From Candidatus Cloacimonadota bacterium (GTDB lineage: Bacteria; Cloacimonadota; Cloacimonadia; Cloacimonadales; Cloacimonadaceae), in contig JALOBT010000002.1 of NCBI GenBank assembly GCA_023228125.1, forward strand, positions 62,001 to 126,000: a DNA stretch of 64,000 nucleotides. Direction: 5' to 3'. This document shows positions 29,701 through 35,116 of this stretch, one piece after another. A model generated the notes under the pieces. The model saw nothing but the letters and a program-made list of their open reading frames with translations, was not told the DNA's origin and made no database searches. Position 1 is the stretch's first letter. Each line of letters opens with the position of its first letter. The position numbers were made by a program, and so were the translations under genes.

Positions 29701-31094
29701 CCTACGAAGGCAGCAAGATCATCTTTGCCATCCCAAGAGATGGTGAGAGTAGAGCCCGATACTGAAACAAAGGGTGAACCCACTTCATAATCACGTACAA
29801 AGGAGTATCTCTCTGCTTCAAAACGAAGCTGAAGTCCCTGAATATCCGCGGGAATTCCCCACCTTTCCAGGTCAAGCATCAATTCCACATGATCGGGAGT
29901 ATGATCAAAGCCAAAAGTAGCCGGGGAATTTGGTGAGAATCTCAACCAACCGGTGTTAATGTCATTGTCAAAATACAGATCATGATCATTGACGGTCAAT
30001 ACAGGACCCAGCAGGTCCGCAACGATGGGATCGCCATCGACATTGCCGGAAACGGTCACTACAAAAGCAATATCACTAATATTGCCAGCAGCGCTCTCCA
30101 GCTTGACGATTTTGACTTCAAGGTCTCCTATATATACCAGATCACCATCTACGGGAGTATATATGGCATCGATGAGATTTCCACCGACCACATTGTATTC
30201 CATTACGGTGCCACTGGCAAAAGATTGACTCCAATCGATCGTTGCTTTGGAAATGCCAGGGCTAAACTTGGCCTGAACCTGGATCGATTGACCCAGCTTC
30301 AGCAAAGTGGCAGCTCTGGTAGTAATACTAAGGTAAGGATTCGGAGCGATAACATCGACCAAAGTTGGCACGATATTATCTACATTTACAGGATTGGAAT
30401 CCGCATAACCTGCATTAGGGTTACCTAATATAAAGGCATGTACCCGGACAGGAAGATTGGCTTTCGTGATTCCAGATGTTAATAGATAAGAAGCAGTGAA
30501 CACGGTTCCAGTTTGTGTCATCGGAACGATGCTGCCGCCAAAGGGGGTGAAATCTGCACTGGCACTCACAATAGTTGCATCATCAAATGTAACTTCGATG
30601 GTAGAGCCCACTATAGCAATTCCGGTAGGACCAGGATCGCTAATAGTAGCGGCAATATTGAGATAGCCTATTTGTGTAGAAATGTTATTAACCACCAATA
30701 CCAGATCATCTTGTTTGATCTGTTCATCCGTGTTGATAGCCAAACTATGGATTTTCACACGAGCATTGGTATTGTTTAAAGTTCCGGGAGACACTTGATA
30801 TTGCGCCTTCCATTTCGAATCACCACCGTCCCAAACCATCGGCACGGCAGTAGGTCCCTGAAACTGACTGAAATCGACTTCAGCAGCAGTAATTTCTGCT
30901 GGTAAGCCAAGATCAGGATCAGTCAGTTCTACCATTACCGTAGAGCCGATAATCACTATTCCGCCAGGACCGGGGCTTTGAACACTCACATCAATGTGAG
31001 TTGCATCAAAAGCCCTTGTCTGGGCGAAAAGAGACGATGATGCGATGACAAATAGCACTACGAAAAGTAGTACGCCACGAACTTTGCTGTTCAT
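11760..31094 (-). CDS. Giant secreted Ig-like repeat protein with T9SS-type C-terminal sorting domain
   Basis: A single uninterrupted frame encodes about 6,444 residues. The N terminus is a clean signal peptide (GVLLFVVLFVIASSSLFAQ). The bulk is a long chain of beta-rich Ig-like or cadherin-like modules, each typically introduced by a hinge such as VDNIVPTL, DNENPKV, DNIAPQI or DKKAPEV, and many ending in KDNAGNQS- or DKAGNSTA-like strands. Two units of about 230 residues repeat at 26110-26850. Three related units of about 220-250 residues precede the C terminus (12050-14150), each opening with a variant of PTIAFDPINGDWW. Three EF-hand-like loops occur. Cysteine is almost absent. The last 100 residues (AYPNPADADTG ... 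GREVRSLDYAGK ... KLARGSYFARVI ... VEKIVKIAIRK) form a FlgD-like T9SS sorting domain. The frame opens with GTG at 31100, but the ATG at 31094 sits correctly behind GCGAGGTG. A surface adhesin or filament-like protein is likely; no enzymatic domain is visible. Confidence 0.9.
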   Translation of the reverse strand: MNSKVRGVLLFVVLFVIASSSLFAQTRAFDATHIDVSVQSPGPGGIVIIGSTVMVELTDPDLGLPAEITAAEVDFSQFQGPTAVPMVWDGGDSKWKAQYQVSPGTLNNTNARVKIHSLAINTDEQIKQDDLVLVVNNISTQIGYLNIAATISDPGPTGIAIVGSTIEVTFDDATIVSASADFTPFGGSIVPMTQTGTVFTASYLLTSGITKANLPVRVHAFILGNPNAGYADSNPVNVDNIVPTLVDVIAPNPYLSITTRAATLLKLGQSIQVQAKFSPGISKATIDWSQSFASGTVMEYNVVGGNLIDAIYTPVDGDLVYIGDLEVKIVKLESAAGNISDIAFVVTVSGNVDGDPIVADLLGPVLTVNDHDLYFDNDINTGWLRFSPNSPATFGFDHTPDHVELMLDLERWGIPADIQGLQLRFEAERYSFVRDYEVGSPFVSVSGSTLTISWDGKDDLAAFVGNGTYGVTLWKLWDQVGNTTDLSDVYYIADEFPGHANLLDVNGDPQVILNRAHVVVDNSPMEFASPLAVNGPVEFVREIHVDHFVGDVPFADQVDDNWTTATSSDLSFRARRSFMVDTNPMRHEWGYHWSILTEDNGDQWYWKADTAQWVSFVVFDFATMNADLQFSSITAQTSQMMNFVWDATDFQPAYTEVAGDYERNFSVITYMKDNAGNIAASDQIDLTTKLTVTEHTYTSNLALVQDIQIISEHDGGTYTLPPYDGSGDHNFYLNATPYYPVSSDVIEIEVTINDASYLKADDGFVMDLSLLGLPVVYKTAADFDVNHKVIITIDNAQMNTLVAGKAGLWTIGPNGAMSIPVTVISSVTVPGLSQVDYPRTATMDDKFNLVIPTAPVYPTPGTVVSDISVISPGHASWTYNAQINPANDGVLDQTDITINVPAASYPLQWTLRAENEAGDIWSKTGTLAANTPLVNRVIPFMGLTNDLQALIDMNSVGEIDVELRVVATQYADDGYVLAQDQVTSTTLIIDNENPKVVDYTGYTYDHSTRTVSFDVTPVVSNLSNLFEVVLKTNEALRTDNLNVQGTTVVPTGGWLATITDANGDPLMVGINTVSATVLNVSDLGDNTYKIKVQVNNIADPSELVGNICVLRLPWDAAGNPGRYNDPVYPVSADLFGFDSSEINFSFDVLNDRPWISKLEFTNHKSVGTIEYNEAGDIITQTLGYIGNKVASSTVKAWISGLNTRAIVPNYSLDLAAIPGATITGAPVHAIDGSDKTITWTINRTGAIVTNAPYDLPVVIESTEQGTTTPVYYTTGRNIIVNGDIVNPTVSSSSFDGTNNFVTAGATTPFSYIISDALAGIWYDAASISLSFTNGVISSALDYTTVPGTVSGTITLPANTAIKNFIATFKVKDMVNNETVLVRNINVIPAPMPSNVAITATFPAAPLYFRPGTDINVAFDISNPERADKIEVKLINVTTDTQVGATQVINAPDLPNYTQTFAAVTIPHTNTLRADVIVTYSKYNDAAAVLNTAATNTASNLLALNLIADGTDPDGLPVITAVEPQIELIAGSSQILSFTITDAGSGVDWATPTISFDPATGITVGALDVSEAGKAKWNITVDAGLVAQRVVATITAKDKVVNENTLLRYLNIVPIPVVTVTNISVTDNDPVNPDPTNWFVPGHDLKVSFNVSNPERVNSLTVTLTTPGITFTQPAQTFTVGNVTDPMEVIFLNVDPGLLDGKVITATVTGNTQTYSDAGTGTTSITDLIAGSDDINVDTKPVIIESVEFFLNAAATDPIYFLLPTMTNLKAVVKVKSPNDITIPVISLPALDGTVAATYVSGPVITGLGADRVLTYTYDVDVIDLTYDAVEQYGVSHFKVDTATIYGYIADTYDKNMIVIGASTADQYGVVPPERSYEDVGRAPNGWFAPENNLITEYKFISSQDPANVGIRADFDRIEDNVPDNWNDTPVLTHEIIPVTLGPGLIVNVYRYLAVWNIVPDYASVWNAYADGQGIQIDYKYWSFLPAMVEDYTDVQVDKEVPTYEDSYYEIAVAVGAAAPVYEMISTPVGSDQYKTINLALTPPAPGTWPADQHVYLKLQINDGPGVGAGWVNNPVAAGWTVATHDSVWVGNTFYKEWKLSPDDAITNASQLTINLQQVEDLTGHKNYAGVANTPIHSNLYVATAPVIQLGFNAGSNNGVAASMIAYQKLADPLDTMISPYIMPGMNLGFQIELVTTRAAEVASIMPILVQINDPSEIDDSNANWHDLVQTDPADPYAWHLAANLPITPAETVNSLGLKYMITYRITYVGGAVEEKTFTSAWADQDLNGDPLILIDRTAPQFVVDGVVVRSESSVTDNYVVPGEEVNITVLFTDEHAYNDPNTKPSVSITNLDSFLDSVSSPYIVAASDINYVGGQWKAYVSGLASLTNPATISEIIVVTLTDPVGHASMANKFVEIANQGPIVPLIRDAKYLTQIYDGTWKEAIVEALAGQSVNSKIEVYIDAEYEVYIDDVSITVPAGVNVVVPPAYTIRPALPGEAGRWVAVFENVVATDMVAGDITFIANTERTPYSAPIFEHHRDFTASVDMMDFMAAAPVVMAEALDGTWINDIINPDRNLEITVDLADLGEDFVASLPLDISPWITLESIPAALLSNIQAPVITGAHTATWTIIADDVADLGLTDATIKVTYNNIYDQSRSIEKDFFIDIDAPVIIADGIQFVGGDNFSYPQAEISTSADWTDLKVYLDDPLIVAHAGSGLHVGTLQLIPQALTYQETPEMAALNTYVANTWGTDANGTFLKLSLEDVFPGFTAYDLAIGHYDIKVNTTDLLGNTAEYIQVLYFNPATTSITLSPVSIDNEVDTSEESLILHALVNDPTGTVNGVHFRLYYDLDADGVFTPGTDPEYASDIIAGVNGNPDMVPPFHAEWNLTDRVHYNWAEGTPYLANTVRNFFVRVSAITQSRYITDETILVLVTDNIAPVPEVPTVTVNPLINVDPISGALVYDYATIANNSLTLNTNFVNWPDAHKAIFEISKLGSLDAPVVIESAVLVNPIDPVSVVWNYGSIDPNYDPTGTYTVTVKGVDYVGNVLSDADAVSLPLDIVIDNPANLVTYTINLRDIVAYNNYQPINAEYGNLLDANNLWENPFTNLRLNANFSSLQGISELRFRMTKTNLVDGTEVTTNITNDQAWQADYVFDADGYITADQIVANNAYVFLNDSDYQTNNTEDSRYTFWVELVPTHAVSNPLFVDTTSLRIDNRAPQVAITDFITPVSWFTQGQFKVEDADAPGYDIADIVNQNNIHLEWFNATDNAWYPAVFGTVVNPTIADDFYTFQAWDIAGGSVNTFLGENFAGAVQVRVVANDVWGNTFTSPVALPVVDNEAPVTRFTHVIHSVNYPDLTAITDLANAPDVLDIVSSTQGTNGSSNLQLFVDASTLGADTVMPLMMYHQTPNGIWQPVEYDHEAWNLGNAANPDLYEFVIPNTKLVAGDHRFTVVRKDAMGNLEGDIASGLVAYNGTLNDNEKLLATDLVVSVTSIDDVIATIQYPADLAFIGGRKAITATTTDDAAVEQITFQHKVGTTWQTIATVTKAAVHPVTFELLRSDIPQFNELPVVPGVHLFNGATELGELMWNGTSWTSVFDLTVGTAYSFQYGIDLNNNGTWDAGEPLINDPKGFTNFTPTPWTLAFDSNDYAQGLHEFRAIPLDTVGAELTYYQSPSSWMIIDNVKPVINGITSVGNITDVTPGTVVPFVTDLTALLVATDDIVNVRYEYSGQMLGAMNRIWTVFGNTNNMSGNYLQNWIAANPLNDNVDNNGNGLVDEAAEANGTFFIRAIASDRAGNFQISNEFAVNVDNSPAEMALFEIEGINLATTNYIYEIDPSLATITLSASEIVTGFDLAVSAEFSYKFIADIDNAWPAIWTPIGAMVPVANGVASAELDFIQEGYYQFMVTAYDALGNNNSTVTNVIFNDVTGPEITFTTVGTIPVISEKYAFAQITNDFNGSLTAHLTDIAGVSAVTFEYSTSGLDGSWVNIATTNTIPAGGMVTVNWTYPPLRAPLLYLKAVAQDANANNMQSELVKIYHDTTAPNVDEALLTLTHTVVAGLTVIDIASDIEAVLTYTDLVDGTINDVNSVTVRLVNNDDGTLRVLSSPVYTDVNTAATSFIFTPVDLAGLANETYRLEIELTDFAGNASVIIQPVAFQTLYNDTTAPAGLSIVSTSHQDNVAAYDATINFRVNYTDLIGLDANAGALSATMTYQNAVDVITTYTLDAVNHWIDFVWDPSTDFETYITNGEMNIVVNAEVKVTDLLGHESFVPGTANFFTLSYGVADATQLMVIQDYFINLNEDPLIPGDEYLAREHNVNWNLTPPQIAEVLGTSQTDANPMPLDLYAYVAHQAELPNRVSFQYWNTADATNTWHLIDANAASQQWNFVNPNFLNQYQSEYHASWNIQTLPTGTYQIKTISHYHNTADPADGSSESIVTVNIYGADSVVAPVFVVDGAIAAQVERGETYNLVLDANDPFTGEDDITAGVVYKYRFVNADNNFSPISQWQYFGDADGVFEDAWIQADFSYAWTVYPFYLFNNHIEIVAFAIDQWGTQTQIADALLNHQIVEIINTTAPAVTAISTTWNGIEDPAMISGNVANTATVKAIINTSSTPTDLVSVEFLHKFTGEADFVSFDMQEGWTANQMLLDLAVTSAAMPIPTEEAVTSVELKVISTDIYGNTNEAVHTVMIENTLPTANFIVTLAGTELTNELERGTTVVLNANPADAPAGVLNVEYFWADATANWTSIDLVDAAPWTLEFVVPETWEFGATYSLRTVVTDNITATAGNTLTVDRDFTVIDHSTDIVIDNMAGNAPSTIGIIDGRLHGAIPVTVTVNDPAIPRVQYMLRVAYADTWTSLKYVDVVANDASTVFVDDEFDALASGEYYLGVRAAQARRQLYPVMADSVLFTLDNDIAITVNSTMPESNGYFNGDDFVVNFTVANDDEILENAVALQYNTTIEPTWMPAAVATLTSPDGINYAATFANVNVPVDGYYNFRIQVLDSAIPMANVFELGVAQNILVDTGLPIVAMVSINGETDLTLPLDIELGTEVAIVASAYDIAGGQIHLIASGIDKVEFYSDGTVVGEVAVGTRSRANYTYVLSTLGYEINTIHAIHAVAYDKAGNSTATLSFNVNIVAPQQLEAYAMITAMDFDANTSNNDVLYAVVKDWPNTGNPPAVAFEYFNGTAWNFFANAVDQGTYYSAAFNAELMTDVTALRAVVNANYAAPMPELAVSYNAVDHSLEVVAPAITADIFYQNELRVVESFQADPIVTALQGGVAAMGMPYMMNGNQVVDVAIDVPGTHTFWAAVLDDTGNVQLGKTELETVNAGTATDNGISLIVPAGGFAYFQDVSPAMSVPSGFTALSPQHAFFVKDNANNLVNSDLTIAIAAPAAQGELVAVYYDEVTGTWSNLMAVTDNEDGSVSVAGVPSGTFVTVMQYTGVGINAMFSSIDPLHSVGATMWTTDAPQIEFFIYEGMDTNGYIIPATVSSVELYLDEAPVAPTAAFDPATGLVGYSAMDLEAGAHTMRLVVTQNGFTATAVQAFSVDITEPVIVATGTQLTATLRAISATVLDTETGILDLALVLNGMLDIPMSSMNVAGDVYTYNLTDEDLFTLGYNFSSTMDLSASWTAENNLEMAVVTPVNALYTVNIVGPGIAFTGFDNGWWINPTQNTPLTFDVIAPAGREIQDNLIIDLEEMINDPVNGNYTNLIQTMQLTPVSVAGSVYSYSVNFGYSVAPNAHAIRLSVMAEDNFNVTTMSQQTYGIDYLAPVVWALSPVGDAVNPDDFPVTYESAVIPYGSNVALGIGFQDIQGFVALETGQWWWDAVAGTWVDDYLVYYTGASGLDTQSVVVTLNGEAITGTVSGGAFTYNAGMLDPGLYTVIATVGDNAGNVGSMSYSFTITGGAPTIAFDPINGDWWLNSTQANDLGFTVDSQNTLASGGVVANLYAEPGNMIIQGPITPSPVGNQYNIALLGGIVPAGQFAVRLEVIATDVYGGTSTSNQTYGIDNIAPQIALITPAENAQFALDGIVNILATITDQYSAKSAGAINSRNNQSREQAGSGIVSVTLKVIAPDGTMALDLTDTGNIQVVTESLPAAQYGTYTINLSAKDNAGNQSIITRDFMVAPTTGPTVDFVEFNNGWLFADQVNNLQFNVSGQGLSSVSASVYANPSETLLMGPLTVNPTGGVYTVSVNGNMIPADQTSIRLEVTAKDLYGNESVANYYYNVDKKAPEVTILNPIHGAEITLVDENTKLMIEAQFTDMISGMKSASGSGIASSRLVVIGPDGMQVGAAVETGAGITETSHQLTDLALGSYTVRVTVFDKAGNQAMASVMFTMVELPAPPVALEITDAHAYPNPADADTGTRFSVSLSGSANVSVRIYDFAGREVRSLDYAGKTNGKSKIEIVFDARNNDGVKLARGSYFARVIANDGMKTVEKIVKIAIRK

Positions 31095-31192
31095 TTGCAC
31101 CTCGCTTTTTTTAATATTGTTTCATAATTCATTGGTTTTACACCATATTGTAAGACATGATTAAACATAATCTTACGCATTAATTTCTTCAT
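31091..31192 (-). CDS. Possible 33-codon leader peptide coupled to the giant gene
   Basis: A short frame begins with ATG at 31192 behind a strong AAGGAGAAACA ribosome site and encodes MKKLMRKIMFNHVLQYGVKP and 13 more residues, ending with a TGA that overlaps the giant gene's ATG (ATGA). The peptide is basic and has no recognisable function. The strong ribosome site and exact ATGA overlap suggest translational coupling. The same frame stays open upstream to 31471, but I see no ribosome site for that longer version. It may simply be a fortuitous frame. Confidence 0.35.
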   Translation of the reverse strand: MKKLMRKIMFNHVLQYGVKPMNYETILKKARCK

Positions 31193-32256
31193 TGTTTCTC
31201 CTTGAAATCCGCTCGTGCCATAGCACGCACAGATTTGACTACTTATATCTACTAAATTTAAGCTCTGAAAGGCTTGCGATTCTGAATAAGTATTGTGATA
31301 ATACATAGCTCTCTGCCTGGCTGCAAGGTGAGTGCTTTTCCAGATAGGAAATGCAGAATCACCAAGGCCAAAAGAGCTTCGCGCCACATAAACGCCTAGA
31401 AAGCAGCCTACTTTTTCGGACACAGCTATGCTCTTCCGTATGTTTGATTTTGAAATGAGATTACTCTTCATACTTAGCTCTGTAAATGCAAAACTCCTAA
31501 GAGCTTACATTATTCGGAACCCCAATAACTTCGCTGCATACGCAGCCTGAAAAAATGCAAAATGTTCATAAAATTCCACTCCTTTTCACTATAGACTCGT
31601 CCAATCCCTGGCCTCGCAGCCGCCTATTGCTTTGTCTAACTGGTTACTTGGTACACAATCCATTTTTAACATTGCTTAGTCTTATTCTCCTTATACAGAA
31701 ACTTCATCACGAAAGCAAGAAAAGTATAGCAAGAATATCTGTCAAGATATTTGATGCAGCCAAGCACAGATACAGGCTGGATTAAGCTCGAATAGGGTAT
31801 CCCATGGGAACCATGGAGGACTTTGAGGCTCGTTTCCCAGCAGCTATAAAAGCAGTTTTACTATATTACAAGTATATGATACATATATTCTTATCTATAC
31901 GTTTCAAGATATCTTAATTAATTTTTGAGTTCTCGCAAATTCTTTTTTCCAGACAGTGTATTTTTTTCAACAAATCTGAGATAAGTCCAGATTTCACAAA
32001 AAGCCGATCGTCTATGCCAAGCGAGTTATTGAGAAATTTATATAAATCAAAACTTAGATCATGCAGCATTTACTTTTCCTTGCCGTATGTTATACGCAAA
32101 CATTGCCCTGTCATCCCAGAAGCAAGCCGTGCCTTGCCCATCCGCCAAACTTGCATTTAACGAAGTTTGGACTCGAATTCACTCGAGATCTCAAGTCAAC
32201 TCGAGTTAAAGGCAAATCAGGCTTGAATTAAAGCATAAAGGGAGAGCTAAGGTGAC
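31193..32256. other. 1-kb untranslated region upstream of the giant gene
   Basis: No convincing gene. It is AT-rich between about 31840 and 32090. On the minus strand a TTGACA (31740-31745) and a TATACT (31723-31728) are present but only 11 bases apart, which is too close for a normal sigma-70 promoter. A weak 76-codon plus-strand frame at 31555-31785 has no ribosome site. An imperfect palindrome lies at 32171-32206. The promoter of the giant operon most probably lies in this region. Confidence 0.6.
32171..32206. repeat. Imperfect 36-bp palindrome of the ACTCGAGTTGACT type
   Basis: Fifteen of 18 base pairs match around the centre AGATCT. The arm sequence ACTCGAnTTnACT is the same motif as in the larger palindrome at 44165-44218. 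It lies about 50 bases downstream of the comEC stop. No T tract follows. Confidence 0.65.
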
Positions 32257-34446
32257 TCAGGGTTTCAGCAAAAACCGCTGGCTGCCTTCGTAGGTATATC
32301 TGATCTGGGCTCCTGTCTCTGTGAGCCTGAGGATGGCCTGCTCATGCGGAAAGCCATAGACATTTCTCTGAGCAGTATTGATGATGGCAATTTGGGGACG
32401 CACGCAGGCCAGGAATTCTGCATTGGAAGAGCTGCGTGAGCCGTGATGCGGAACCTTCAGAATCTGGGCGCGTAGCTCCAGGGGATAGCGTTCACACAGA
32501 TAGATTTCCGCTTCCCGCTCAATATCGCCGGTGAAGAGAATGCTGCTGCGACCGGCATCATAGCGGCAGACCAGGGATTGATTGTTCAGATCTGGGGCGT
32601 AGAAATCCAGGTCTGGATGCAGGAATTTCACCTGATGCGAGCCCAAAGCTATCGTGCAAGTATCTGTAATGGCGATGATCCGGGTGTGCTCGAGCTCCAA
32701 TAAAACCGCAGTCTGCTGCCAGAGCTTGCTTTGGATAGTATTATCGCTTAAGATGAGATTCCTCACCTTCACGCTCTTTAGCAAGTCGTAGATTCCGCCG
32801 GCATGATCGCCATGCAGATGGGTGATCACCACATAATCCAGCGCATTTACCTTATTGCGCTTCAGCCAGCTTAGGAGATTATTCTTCAGCCAGGATTCGG
32901 TCTGATCGATGGCCTCCAAATCCATTTCCGCTTTTTGGCCGAACAAGCCACCAGTATCGATCATCATGCTGCTGCCATCATCGGCAAAGATCAGGCTGCA
33001 ATCCGAGACCCCGGAATTGAAGATAAACAGCTCATTTTTGAGGCCGGAGGGCCAGAACAGCAGCCCCAGGATCGTCAGAGAAATGGGTATGGCAAATTTG
33101 AACCAGGCTCGCCAGGACTGCCTGGCTTTGAGCACGATCAAAAGCAGGAAGAGCCCCAGAGCCACAGCGAGGGGCAGAGAAATCCACTGGCCTTCCAGGC
33201 TGAGAGGAAGCCGGGCGCAGAGCTTCAGCCAGACCTGCCAGAGATCGGCCAGAGCCTGAAAACAGAGGATGAAAGGCGTAATATCCCAGATCGCCACCAA
33301 GATTGCCAAGGCCAGAAGCAGCATAATCAAGGGCAAACCCAAAAGATTGGCCAGGACTCCATTCAGAGAAGCCGTGCCAAAATAGTATAAGGTAAGAGGA
33401 GCGATGCCCAAGCTCACCACCAGGCTCAGCAGCATATACCCTAAGATCTTATGGGGGAATGACTTTAGGCCAGAAGCCTGGGTTTTTTGCCGAAACAGAG
33501 GCAGGACGAAGGCCATCACCGCCACTGCGGCAAAAGAAAGCTGCAAACCCAGATGGAAAAGCTGGGCGGGACTGACTATAGTAATCACAAAGAGTGATAT
33601 TGCCAGGTTCTGCGCGATGGACAGGGGACGGGAGAGCCAGCGGGAGACTATCGCCAGATCGATCATGAGCATGGCGCGGGTGATGGGAGGAGCCCAGTTA
33701 TTCAGAGCCGCAAAAGCCAAAAGCAAGAGCATAAAGATAGCCTCGGCCAGGCTGCGCGGGAAGATCGCCCGCAATAAAACCAGCAAAAAGAGGCTCAACA
33801 TCAGCACATGCAGTCCGCTCACCACCACCAGGTGCATGATCCCTGCCCTATTCAGGCTTTGCCGGTGCGTTCGTTTGAAATCTGTATCGCTCAAAAGCAG
33901 GGCCTGCGCCAGAGGGGAATATACGCCCAAAGCTTTGTCCAATCTATCTTGCAATGCCTTGCGCGCCTGAAAGATCAGAGTGGGAGCGTGCGAGCCTTCC
34001 ACTGGCTCCAGGGTCTTTAGGGGGCGGATCACTCCCTGATAATGCCGGGGATAAATATCCAAAATGGGATCATCTCGCAAGGGTTGGATTTCTGCCAAAG
34101 TATGATAGCTTCCGCCCACGCTAAGCTCCTCAAAATAAATGAGTAACATAGGCTCTTCCAACTGGTGCCCGGCCAGTTCATAGAGCAGAACCTGATAGGT
34201 TTTGGGGCCGGATCTGCCCTGCACCTTGAAGCTCAGCTCCTGCTGGATCTGCCCCCGCTGCAAGAGATAATCCGCAAAAGGCTGAGCCTTATGCCCGTGC
34301 GCCTGCCAGTGCAGATTGCCACCAAGGCAAAACAGCAGCAGAATCAGAGGCGGCCGCAGCTTTTTACACAAGACCGCCAGCAGGACAAAGCCTCCCGCCA
34401 AAGATAGCGATAGCCAGAGTCCGGGCGCAAGATGACGCCCGATCAC
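32257..34446 (-). CDS. comEC: ComEC/Rec2 family DNA uptake channel
   Basis: ComEC moves single-stranded DNA across the inner membrane during natural transformation. The protein has an N-terminal soluble DUF4131-like part, a competence transmembrane domain with the signature HLVVVSGLHVLMLSLFLL (about residue 205), many helices, and a C-terminal metallo-beta-lactamase domain with THLHGDHAGGIYDLL and VPHHGSRSSSN. At 729 residues or more it is full length. The first usual start codon is the GTG at 34446, but the frame is open back to about 34520. The upstream residues (SPLLWPLIFWLAGIVIGRH) read like the missing first membrane helix of ComEC, although no ATG, GTG or TTG is present there; a CTG at 34482 is one candidate. 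The start is therefore unsure. Confidence 0.9.
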   Translation of the reverse strand: MIGRHLAPGLWLSLSLAGGFVLLAVLCKKLRPPLILLLFCLGGNLHWQAHGHKAQPFADYLLQRGQIQQELSFKVQGRSGPKTYQVLLYELAGHQLEEPMLLIYFEELSVGGSYHTLAEIQPLRDDPILDIYPRHYQGVIRPLKTLEPVEGSHAPTLIFQARKALQDRLDKALGVYSPLAQALLLSDTDFKRTHRQSLNRAGIMHLVVVSGLHVLMLSLFLLVLLRAIFPRSLAEAIFMLLLLAFAALNNWAPPITRAMLMIDLAIVSRWLSRPLSIAQNLAISLFVITIVSPAQLFHLGLQLSFAAVAVMAFVLPLFRQKTQASGLKSFPHKILGYMLLSLVVSLGIAPLTLYYFGTASLNGVLANLLGLPLIMLLLALAILVAIWDITPFILCFQALADLWQVWLKLCARLPLSLEGQWISLPLAVALGLFLLLIVLKARQSWRAWFKFAIPISLTILGLLFWPSGLKNELFIFNSGVSDCSLIFADDGSSMMIDTGGLFGQKAEMDLEAIDQTESWLKNNLLSWLKRNKVNALDYVVITHLHGDHAGGIYDLLKSVKVRNLILSDNTIQSKLWQQTAVLLELEHTRIIAITDTCTIALGSHQVKFLHPDLDFYAPDLNNQSLVCRYDAGRSSILFTGDIEREAEIYLCERYPLELRAQILKVPHHGSRSSSNAEFLACVRPQIAIINTAQRNVYGFPHEQAILRLTETGAQIRYTYEGSQRFLLKP

Positions 34447-34516
34447 TATGCCAGCAAGCCAAAAGATCAGCGGCCAGAGCAGGGGACTGGGCGCTGATCT
34501 TCGGACTGCGACAGCT

Positions 34517-35044
34517 TTACTTTCTATTAAAGAACCCCAAAATCAAGCCTAAAGCAATTGACCAGATGGCTGCCAGCCCGATCCTGAAATCATTTGGCAC
34601 CATGAAGGTAACCGTGTGCGCCGGAATCCAGAACCAGAGCAGGCTATACATGCTCTTATCCAGATTCTTCCAGTTCTTCTGCTTGGCCGGCAGATTGTCC
34701 AGAACCCGGTGCATGATCACCAAAAACAAGCCAAATTGCAGATTCATCAGGGCGGAAAGGGAGAAGGCATAGCCGAAACTGCCGCCCTGAAATCCTGGCC
34801 ACATATTCTGCTCAATCAATTCATCCACAAAGCCGGTAAAGCCCTTGAAGGCGTATTTGGTGCCCACGCCCAGGGTGGCCCAGACCAGCATCTTCCACAA
34901 AGTCATGGGAAAACTGAAAGGATATTTGAAGCTCTTTTGCACCAGCCATTTGGAGATGATTTCTCCGATCGTGCCCAGGATGGCAAATTGCACGATGGCG
35001 CTGAGGATGGGGTTGTCCCGCACCCAGATCAGGTATAAGTTCAT
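34517..35044 (-). CDS. Hypothetical multi-pass membrane protein
   Basis: A 175-residue protein with about four hydrophobic helices (AIVQFAILGTIGEII, MLVWATLGVGTKYAF, LQFGLFLVIMH, IGLAAIWSIALGLILGFF). The C-terminal run WIPAHTVTFMVPNDFRIGLAAIW has a weak likeness to the Mpv17/PMP22 membrane protein signature (W.P...nF.vP...R). I regard that as suggestive only. The ATG has an AAGGAG site. It lies between the RND transporter and comEC, all on the minus strand, so it may be transcribed with either. Confidence 0.75.
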   Translation of the reverse strand: MNLYLIWVRDNPILSAIVQFAILGTIGEIISKWLVQKSFKYPFSFPMTLWKMLVWATLGVGTKYAFKGFTGFVDELIEQNMWPGFQGGSFGYAFSLSALMNLQFGLFLVIMHRVLDNLPAKQKNWKNLDKSMYSLLWFWIPAHTVTFMVPNDFRIGLAAIWSIALGLILGFFNRK

Positions 35045-35116
35045 TTGTGCTCCTTAATGTTGTGCAAAGCTGTAGGCGGAACGGAGTCCGCCACTACGGG
35101 GATGTGCTTTTTATCT

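Noticed and set aside
31723..31745. Promoter TTGACA/TATACT for the giant operon
   Set aside because: The two boxes are only 11 bases apart, which does not fit a sigma-70 promoter.
31555..31785. 76-codon plus-strand ORF upstream of the giant gene
   Set aside because: Partly hydrophobic but without a ribosome site, and its composition matches the AT-rich non-coding surroundings.
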